From NCBI GenBank assembly GCA_024195585.1, contig SWBL01000011.1, positions 1 through 64,000 on the forward strand: a stretch of 64,000 bases of DNA, in the 5' to 3' direction. The DNA comes from Aureobasidium sp. EXF-3400. Taxonomy: Eukaryota > Ascomycota > Dothideomycetes > Dothideales > Saccotheciaceae. Shown piece after piece: positions 56,729 to 64,000 of this stretch. Below the pieces are notes generated by a model. That model was not told where the DNA came from. It made no database searches and saw nothing but the letters and a program-made list of their open reading frames with translations. A program made the position numbers and the translations under genes. Positions within the stretch are counted from its first letter, which is position 1. Each line of letters starts with the position of its first letter.

Positions 56729-58552
56729 AAGCAGCAGTATCTCTCTTCATCTTCGCTCAAATGCTGCTTGGACCCCAGCCAAATGGGTATCTCATGCTAG
56801 CGTGGTGCAGCGACATGATTTTTAATGTATTATGTAGAGACATGAAGTCTTATTTCCATCCACAGATTTTCTCTTCTTTTTCTACATCTTCATATCAACG
56901 TGCAGCCGAGCTGTCAAGATACCGTACAGACGTATCACGTCGTATGGGGAAGGCCTAGGATGATGTTACAGACAGTGTTTTAATATATTTTAGCCTCGTG
57001 GCACGAGAAGTGCTGCACCTCTCATGCACGGCGGCTGTCGGTCAGGTACCCGACCCGAGCGTATTCTTTTCTCTCCTTGCTTCCAAAATACGAATATCAC
57101 CTTATCGCACTGCAACAAGGTTCGGACGAAGAGGCTTGCATGACATAACACTAATAATACTGTGTTCCGCTGTTGTCCGGTGTTCATGGACCGACACCTC
57201 TCTAACAAAGCTTCGAGTCGGCTCGAGTCTTTCTGCTGACCACTCCGGAAGTACTCGAGTGAGGAGGTGATGTTCTTGGATTTAATATACCTAGGGCTGT
57301 TGCGGGTACAATACGCACTGGCTCGCGAGCAAGGCACGGGGCGTGCGCGCCAGTTGCCGTCACCCGAATGGAGCCGTGGGTCATCCGTCCCTGCTGTTCA
57401 AGTTGAGGGCCCACCACGCCTTATTCCCCTGCTTCTCTTGCCGACCCGTTGAAAACAGAGACACCGAGTTTGGCAGGAACGTCAACTTGACTTGTTGTGG
57501 TTGCTCTGTCTGCTTGGGCCACAAAACATCTCTCTCGGCGATCTACCGGGTATACCAGGTCTGTCAAAACCAGACTCCTCCATAGTCAACCCACCTCACT
57601 GAGCTTATGAAGCAGCATTATGGTGCCCCTCGCTTTCTGCCCATCTAGACTCGCTTATTAAAGTGTTCGACTGCAGGCGAAGTGGAGTTTTGTTTTCCCT
57701 TTGATCTGCAGAGATTTGTAGAGAAAGACACAATATGGCCCCTGCGCATCCGGTCATCTTCGCGTGCAATATATTGATATTCAGCCACCCCTGTCATCCT
57801 CGTTCTTAACACGATAAGTTGTTGAGGTCAAAAGTCTTGGTCCTGAGGTGCATCAAGGCGCTGGAAGGGCGGTTTTCGTCTCGGCCACTTTTGTACAACT
57901 ACGATCAGTTATGAGACTTCCAAATGGCATCTGCATCTCAACAACAACAACTTGATATACAATATCAAGAGTTCTTTCTTCCGTACTGATTTTTGGATCT
58001 CGCGATGTCTAGACTTGCTTAGTGCTATAAGCTGCTAAGCATCCAATAGTGTGATTAAAGGCCAAAGCAGACACTATACCCACAACCTTATTCCGATCCT
58101 CATCAATGCTGACACCTTGGTTTCCGTGGCGCAAGCGAGGTAAATGGCGCAATACAGGTACATGGCGCAATCGGCGCTTTTCAATTTCTGAAACTGACTT
58201 GCTCGAAGGTTGAACGCCACATTGTGACCTAGAGATACGTGTTATGCAAACTTATGTTGCTTGAAGATATTCTCTTCATGCTTTCGTCTGGATTGGAGTA
58301 TGTCTAGTCCACGAGAACATGTTTCCCTCGTCATGCGTACTGCCTAGAAGAAGAATGTCAGGAATTGACGAGCTGAATATGAGACACCAATGTGCCAATC
58401 TGCTTCTTCATTGTGAAAGACTAAAGACGCTTGCTTTTGCTATAGAAGTTCAAAAAAAAGTGGGGGATACCGCGCCTGCTGAGCCCGAAAAACTCCGTCG
58501 TAATCATGAAAGTATTCAATGATCTTTCTTCGAAAGAGGGAAAGGAAGGCCA
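56729..58552. other. Long intergenic region
   Basis: 1.8 kb between convergent genes with no supported gene. A short motif, ATGGCGCAAT, occurs twice at about 58145-58180. GC rises locally near 57300-57420. No inverted repeats with target duplication were noticed. Confidence 0.5.
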
Positions 58553-61144
58553 CTACATGTTGTCCATCTTGGCAGCTGCCTTTCTCTTCTCGTTCGTCCT
58601 CTGGATATCCTTGAAGAATTTACTTGTGGGTTTGTTCTTCTTGAGTTCCTTGTTTCTGCTCTTGTTGTACTCAATATACGCCATATCCTTGCCACCAGCG
58701 TATTCTGAGAGAGCGCCAGCTGTGCGACGGACACCGGGTTTGCCCTTTGGTCCTTTGTGCATCTGCCTTCCACTGAACAGATCATCCTGGATGTTTTCAA
58801 CACTGCCACTTTCTTCACCAGCCATGAGGACGTCCTCGAGGAGTTCCATACGTGAGGACGTGTCACGGAAATGGAGGCCCTCGACTTTATCGATACCTGT
58901 CAAGTGTGTGATAACTTTGAAGGAGTAACCTTGATCGACCAGGAAGGCTTGACGTTTTGACGAGTAGTACATCTCGTTCGTATCTTTCGAGACAAGGGAG
59001 TAGAAGAAGGCATTGAATCCCTCGTCATTTCTGCGTTTGGCACGCAAAATTCGACCCAATCGCTGAGCTTCTTGACGACGAGAACTAAAGTCAATAGTAT
59101 TAGTGAATGTCACTGGCAACAGCAGACCTGAGACTCACCCATAGTGACTGGACACTTGAATCAGGCAAGTAGCCTCAGGCAAATCCAGACTGGTATCTCC
59201 GATTTTAGACAGGAAGATCGTTCGCACTGATTCATTCTGTTGGAAATTCTGCAAGACCATCTCACGCTCTCTTTGGGGCGTGTCTCCGTAGATGTAAGGC
59301 TTCTTTAATCGTTTCGCATATTTTTCAAGAGCATATACGTTGTCAGAGAAGACAATGATCTTGTCGCCTCTTTTTTCGTGGTAGTCGATCAGGAATTGAC
59401 AAGCTTGGAACTTTCTAGGATTCATGGTGGATAGCAGAGAGCGTTTGTTGGTAGTGCGAGCCTTGAGGTATTCACCATAAAATTCTGTTGTCATAGGGCA
59501 CCAAACTTCGGCGCATTGGACACGGGCAATATGACCTTCTTCTGACAACTGCAACCAATTGGCTTCATACAACTTGGGACCGATAAGGAAGTTCAAGTCC
59601 TTGATCTTGTCGTCTTCTCGCAGCAAGGTAGCAGTCAATCCGAGTTTCGAGTGCGACCTGATCTTGGACGTGACACGACGGAACATTTCGGCAGGCACAA
59701 CGTGAACCTCATCGAGGACCATCAGACCCCACTCTCTGTTTTGAATAAAGTCCATAACTTGCTGACTGTCGTGGGCTCTTCGAGTGTTCTGAGTGACCAT
59801 GCTGTAGGTGCAAACGATGATGCCTGCTCGTTGGTTGAGTTTCTCTTTTTCGCCTGAAGTGAAGATGGCGATGTCATCTGGGTTGATGTTCGACCACTTC
59901 AAGAATTCATTCTTCCACTGGTAAGCACTCATGGCAGAAGTGCATAAGACGATAGCCGACTTCTTGACAGTACAGGCAGCAGTAATGCCTACCAGAGTCT
60001 TACCAGCACCACAAGGCAGGACAATGATACCACTTCTGGCACGACCGTTACCAAACATTTTACTGAGCGCGTGTTCTTGATAGTATCTAATCTGAGCCAT
60101 AGGCCGTAGATCAATGTCCAGGTTCGCGTTGATATCGTCATTTCGAAAATCGTACTCGTTTGTCAGAGGTAAACCTAGGTTGACGTTGCATTGTTGCTGA
60201 ACTGCCTGGATCTTCTCGCCGTCGATTTCAAAAGAGTGGACCTCGTCTCCCTCATCATCGTCGTCCTCGTCTCTAAGGTAGGCCGTCATGTCTTGTTCTG
60301 CTTCTTCTTTCTTGTCATCATCGTCGTCGTCGTCATCGTCATCGTTCTTCTTTGCAGCCTTTCTCTGTGCTTGAGCCTCAGCCTGCTTGATGCCAGCGGC
60401 GTCCTTTGTTCCCGGAATTACCAAGCCTCCTAACTGAGGAGCCTTTTCTTGAATCAACTCGTCAGTCTCGTGAATTCTGGCTGGACCAACGACTGGATCG
60501 CGCAAAAGCATTTGCAAGACAGAGGCGTCCTGACTTTCAATGTAGTATCTGTTGTGTTTCAGGACCAAACGAATCTTTCCGTAGGACTGAGTGGAGGTGA
60601 AGATGAACTCCTTCAAGCTATCGGGCAGCCTTGTTTTTGAGAAGACCTCGAGTTGTCGGATAATGTCTTCTGTGGTGAGACCGACCGAGACGGCGGCAAA
60701 CAGGCTGTGTCCAGTGATTGTGTACTCGTGAACATTTGTGGTACGCGACTGAGGCTCGGCGATGTTGATCAAGAAGTTCTGGGCCTGCTTGAATGAAGGA
60801 GAGAAGGTCTCGACGACGATTCTGCCCTTTTGAGGGTCAAGCCAGAGAGGACGCACTGCGTGGTCGGGTTTCAGTTCCAAGGCGGAGAGGTCGTTGTCGG
60901 ATTTGAAAAGTCGAGTGGCTTGGTCTGATTCCTGTGGCTTGGTGTTCTTGCTGCGGTACGAGGATGGCTGGAACTTTTTGACCGTCTCTTCGTAATCGTC
61001 GTTCTGAGGCTCGTAGTCGTCTGGGTCGTCGGACATGTATTCGTCGTCACTGCTGCCCATGCTGACGGGAGTGTTGACACCCGACGCCACACGCTTGGAT
61101 GGGCGAGAGCCAGTCGCGGCGGCGGCCTTGCGCTTGGGCGGCAT
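58553..61144 (-). CDS. ssl2: TFIIH helicase/translocase Ssl2 (XPB/Rad25)
   Basis: 3'-5' DNA translocase of TFIIH that opens promoters and serves nucleotide-excision repair; 845 residues. Exons are 61144-59139 and 59084-58553 (donor GTGAGT, acceptor CTTTAG; join SSHYG-SRRQEAQRLGR, motif VI). The N-terminal damage-recognition domain spans about 60-230. Walker A PCGAGKT is near 376-382, the DEVH box near 477, LTATLLRED with the XPB RED motif near 508, and helicase domain 2 has KIIVFSDN and GDTSLDLPEATCLIQVSS. An Asp/Glu/Lys-rich insert (about 265-300) precedes the helicase core, as in other fungi. Complete and conserved. Confidence 0.97.
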
Positions 61145-61654
61145 GACGGGCGTGAGTGAGAAATGGGTCGAGTCTGCGGCGGATGACTATGTATTGTCTG
61201 ATCGAGTGGGCGGATGTTGTTGGCTCCCACGTGGTGTAGCCTGGAGCACGAGTTTGGTAAGTCGGATGACGGAATGGGTTCCAAGAGGCGGAGAAGCTTC
61301 GGTGCTGAGTTCAAAGGCCCTTGTTTCCGCTAACACCGGTCATTGTTCGTGCTAGCAATACTCGGTAACATGCGCCGGACTATGGTCCTTGTACCGACAT
61401 TGGCGAAGACGTGGATGCGACTTGGTGTTATGAATGAGTCGGTCCCTTGATCGATGCATGTGAAATGGAAGGCGCCGGCTACAACTGCTTGTTTGGCAGA
61501 GAAGGTGCGGCTGGGACTTCCCTCAAGGTGAATCTCAGGTGATGCAACCATTTGTCTGCCACGACTTTGCCCGATTCTTCTGCACTTGACCATCCACTTA
61601 TTTGTGACTATCCACTTCCCCTACAACTGCCAATTCGCCTTCCATACACCAATC
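61145..61654. other. Divergent promoter region of ssl2 and a small membrane protein gene
   Basis: Non-coding; the last 100 bp before the small gene are CT-rich. No named motif seen. Confidence 0.45.
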
Positions 61655-62095
61655 ATGAACACTGTAAGTTCACCAAGACCCTGTCTCGCACGCCCTCAGC
61701 CCACTAACTTGCTCCACAGGTCAGATCTGTCGGGTACGCTCCAGCATCAAAAGTCCAATTCGCATTACAACCCCTCTAACACTACCTGCTCTTATAGCTA
61801 CGGCTGGGGCGTCCTCATTGTCGCAGGCGGCGGCGCATACTACTTCGCCAAAAAGAGCATCAACAAAGATCGTGCCGAGCGCGCAGAAGCAGACAACAAG
61901 AGACGCATGCAAATGCGCGAACTCCAAGACCGCTACCCCGTTCCTCCCCAGAAGCAAGACAGCTACGCAAACCCGAGCAGGGAAGCCACCGAAGACATCT
62001 CACCCGCCTCAGGTCATGCTGCAGAGAGCGGAGGACACAGTCCCTTCGAGAGCTCTGCACCATACAGGAGCAAGAAGGGCGATCGCTTCAGTTGA
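61655..62095 (+). CDS. Small single-pass membrane protein with a 14-nt micro-exon
   Basis: 106 residues from exons 61655-61663 (9 nt), 61720-61733 (14 nt) and 61798-62095. Donors GTAAGT and GTACGC, branches CTAAC in both introns, acceptors CACAG and TATAG; the frame closes to MNT-VRSVG-YGWGVLIVAGGGAYYFAKKSI. One membrane helix lies at about residues 9-24, followed by a basic, charged region (NKDRAERAEADNKRRMQMREL) and a disordered tail. Such a small N-anchored protein may be mitochondrial. I cannot name the family. A start inside the third exon would lose part of the helix, which favours the spliced model. Confidence 0.72.
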   Translation: MNTVSSPRPCLARPQPTNLLHRSDLSGTLQHQKSNSHYNPSNTTCSYSYGWGVLIVAGGGAYYFAKKSINKDRAERAEADNKRRMQMRELQDRYPVPPQKQDSYANPSREATEDISPASGHAAESGGHSPFESSAPYRSKKGDRFS

Positions 62096-63834
62096 TCGTT
62101 TTGTTTTGGTTCAAAGTCTTGTATTATTATAACGCATCGTCATGGAGTTTATTTGGCTTCTTTTTCTGTTGCCATGCCCAACCTTATACCTTCGATAAAC
62201 CTCAAGGGTCGCCGTTCCTGTCCCTGGACATCAGGACTAACAACAACAACACTGCTCTTCTCTCGCTTTATGCATATGCCCAAACGCCCAGTGTCCATGC
62301 AAAGCCGTGCCAGGCTGATTCCTAAACGCCGTATTCTGAAAACAACCATCATCTCTTGCAACTTTTGTTCAAGGTCTGCGACCAAGACCAGCATAGTCCT
62401 CTAGGCGAGAGCCACAGGCTAAGCAATCTCTGTAGCTGAGTGGTCGCCTAGGGTTGTATCAGTCTGACTGTATACTTGCTCTTGTTCCGGCCATGCGCTT
62501 ACATCTTGGCATATGTAGTGTCATCGCGTGTACGTCTGCTCATTTCTGCCGCTCCCGCGAATGGTGCACTGAAGGCGAGTGTGCAGTATCCCATGATTGC
62601 AACAAGCTTGACACGGTCTTTGGGAGTCATGGCGTTGAAGTGAGTGGTGCCTGAGCGGATGCTTTGCATAAGAGCTGCTGATGGAGAAGTCATGGTGATG
62701 ATTGTCTTGGTGAAACTGGTCTTTATGTCCTTTGTTAGATTCCTGATGTGGGCAGCAACAACACGAAGCAATGCTCACATATTGATTCTTGAATTTCAGG
62801 GTTGGGACAGCGACAAAAGTGGTAGTGAGTCTTTTATAAGCGTTCAAGATACCCTCGAATCTCTTGGAGCAGGAAATCCCGTCCCTTTATGTTACCTTGA
62901 TGAACCCAAAAGTATCACATGCCGTCGCTGCCTCATATGGCGCAAGGACTGCCTAAATCATACCATTCCAACAAAGGCCCCACTCGGAATTGGACTGTGG
63001 AGCGATGATTCCGCCAAAATGACAAGATGTCACGCCATCTCTCACGCCCATCTGCCCGAACAAATCTGCCCCCATGAAGGAGATTGTTGTCCGTTTGCTA
63101 CTGCATAGTCCTTTACCGCACATTGACTCCGATATTCCTCATGGTTTCGGAGTCTTGTTTCGGCAGGTTTCAACCTTGCCTTGCTTTGAAGAACTTGTGA
63201 GATTGGTGGTCACAGCGGGAGTCATGGTCGGCATGTTTGGAGAAGAGGAGCAGCTTGAATCGCGGGGCCAATGGCTTGACGCCCGCCCGAAAGCAACCCT
63301 GACTTGTTGTATCGCGGGGTAGACAGATTCACCTTCTACTCGCATTTGTCGTTGATGTTCAACACGTCTTCTTGAACTGTGCATCATGCTACTCATAGCT
63401 TGCTCTTCGATTCTCAATTGTATCCATCTATGGACATGTGTCTCCGAAGCTGTTTTATCCTGCCAAATCACTATACTACATCAAGTCTCTGATAGTCGGC
63501 TCCAGGGTTTGTGTTGACTCGTTGCTGAAACCAGAACGGCGACCCCTCTAGCTAGAAACGCGTCACGGTCACCCATGTGTACACAGGACGAGTCTAGCGG
63601 TGAAAAACGGTCTGAGGATGTTCGAATACCGTTGAAAGGAAGTTAATCAGATAAGATCATGGATCTTCAAGAAAGCCCACTGATCATCGTATCAGAGCTG
63701 CGTCATTGACTGGAGCCCTTCAACCCTTCCGTCGACTCATATTTGAGCCAAACCTTTTTCCTAGACGTTACTCGAGCTGTCTAGTCCAAGAAACATATCA
63801 TCCAAATACCTGATCGAACAATTGAAACAAGTCA
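62096..63834. other. Long intergenic region
   Basis: Mostly unsupported sequence; one possible short gene is listed at 62499-62693. A plus-strand frame of 154 codons from 62644 overlaps it antisense and was rejected. Position 63400 onward is the upstream region of the transporter gene. Confidence 0.45.
62499..62693 (-). CDS. Possible short protein, unknown
   Basis: Frame of 64 residues from the ATG at 62693 (MTSPSAALMQSIRSG), with a moderately hydrophobic middle (LVAIMGYCTLAFSAPFAG) preceded by MTPKDRVK. The frame is open further upstream to 62771 and could be the last exon of a spliced gene. The sequence reads more like a real peptide than the competing frames, but nothing else supports it. 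Confidence 0.3.
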   Translation of the reverse strand: MTSPSAALMQSIRSGTTHFNAMTPKDRVKLVAIMGYCTLAFSAPFAGAAEMSRRTRDDTTYAKM

Positions 63835-64000
63835 ATGTCTACAGGAGCGTTGTCGCCAAAGAAGGCTGCTCAAAAGACCCTCGAGACCGGCGTTCACCAT
63901 CTGGAGGAGGATTTGCAGTTAACATTTCTTAAGAATGTCTACGGTGCTCTCTTGATCTCGGCAGGAGGCTTGCTCTCTCTCACCCTAGTTACTGGCACTC
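63835..64000 (+). CDS. Formate/nitrite-transporter-like protein (N-terminus only)
   Basis: Starts at ATG 63835 and runs off the window after 55 codons. After a polar N-terminus (MSTGALSPKKAAQKT) it enters a first membrane helix reading FLKNVYGALLISAGGLLSL. This pattern, small residues and Gly-rich helix after a short cytosolic segment, resembles the first helix of fungal members of the FNT channel family. Only one helix is visible, so the call is tentative. Confidence 0.55.
   Translation, partial: MSTGALSPKKAAQKTLETGVHHLEEDLQLTFLKNVYGALLISAGGLLSLTLVTGT

Noticed and set aside
62644..63108. Plus-strand frame of 154 codons with scattered Cys/His
   Set aside because: Cysteines are not in a recognisable zinc or disulphide pattern, and the frame has no coding-like codon bias.

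Overview
The window is nuclear DNA of a filamentous ascomycete (Pezizomycotina). Evidence: protein genes carry short introns (about 45-100 nt) with GTRNGT donors and CTAAC/CTGAC-type branch sites; the family set is typical of these fungi (APSES factor, Cyk3, GH3/GH18 and feruloyl-esterase enzymes, MCT- and DHA-type MFS carriers); and a Fot/pogo-like transposon carries the C-to-T/G-to-A damage of repeat-induced point mutation (RIP). A dothideomycete is my guess, not shown. About 27 genes lie on both strands with no operon structure. Gene models were spliced by hand and checked for reading-frame closure.

Layout. 1-9.3 kb is housekeeping: a partial Hsp88/Sse1 chaperone, a GNAT acetyltransferase, a LYR-motif protein divergent from mitochondrial ribosomal protein uS4m (Nam9), and an Mbp1-type APSES/ankyrin cell-cycle factor. 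9.8-11.6 kb is a complete but dead Fot/pogo-like element with 46-bp terminal inverted repeats and a TA target duplication. 11.7-22.4 kb is an accessory stretch of secreted hydrolases (tannase/feruloyl esterase, GH3 beta-glucosidase, GH18 chitinase) and a diverged short-chain dehydrogenase, separated by long non-coding gaps. 23.3-28.1 kb holds Pep7/Vac1 divergent from Met8, then a METTL16-type U6 snRNA methyltransferase. 28.7-37.6 kb has two MFS transporters, a small PY-motif protein, an intron-bearing tRNA-Pro(UGG), a Cce1/Ydc2 Holliday-junction resolvase broken by one in-frame stop, a small membrane protein and glutathione reductase. 38.1-46.3 kb has an unrecognised acidic protein, Cdc73, a complicated locus of overlapping frames, an RlpA-like membrane protein and a small secreted protein. 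47.3-64 kb has Cyk3, TAF6, a secreted alpha/beta hydrolase, the TFIIH helicase Ssl2/XPB, a small membrane protein and the start of a formate/nitrite-type transporter.

Functional links are loose. Several genes serve transcription and its control (Mbp1, Cdc73, TAF6, Ssl2, METTL16) or the cell wall and cytokinesis (Cyk3, chitinase, RlpA-like protein). Paired MluI cell-cycle boxes lie upstream of the chitinase and the RlpA-like gene, which would suit control by the MBF complex containing the Mbp1 homologue encoded here.

I found no CRISPR array, no rRNA, no biosynthetic gene cluster and nothing I would defend as a wholly new system. The points most worth checking are two nonsense-interrupted genes, the RIP-damaged transposon, a gene needing two GC-AG introns, a chitinase whose spliced form ends in an RDEL tail, and a locus with two overlapping same-strand frames.
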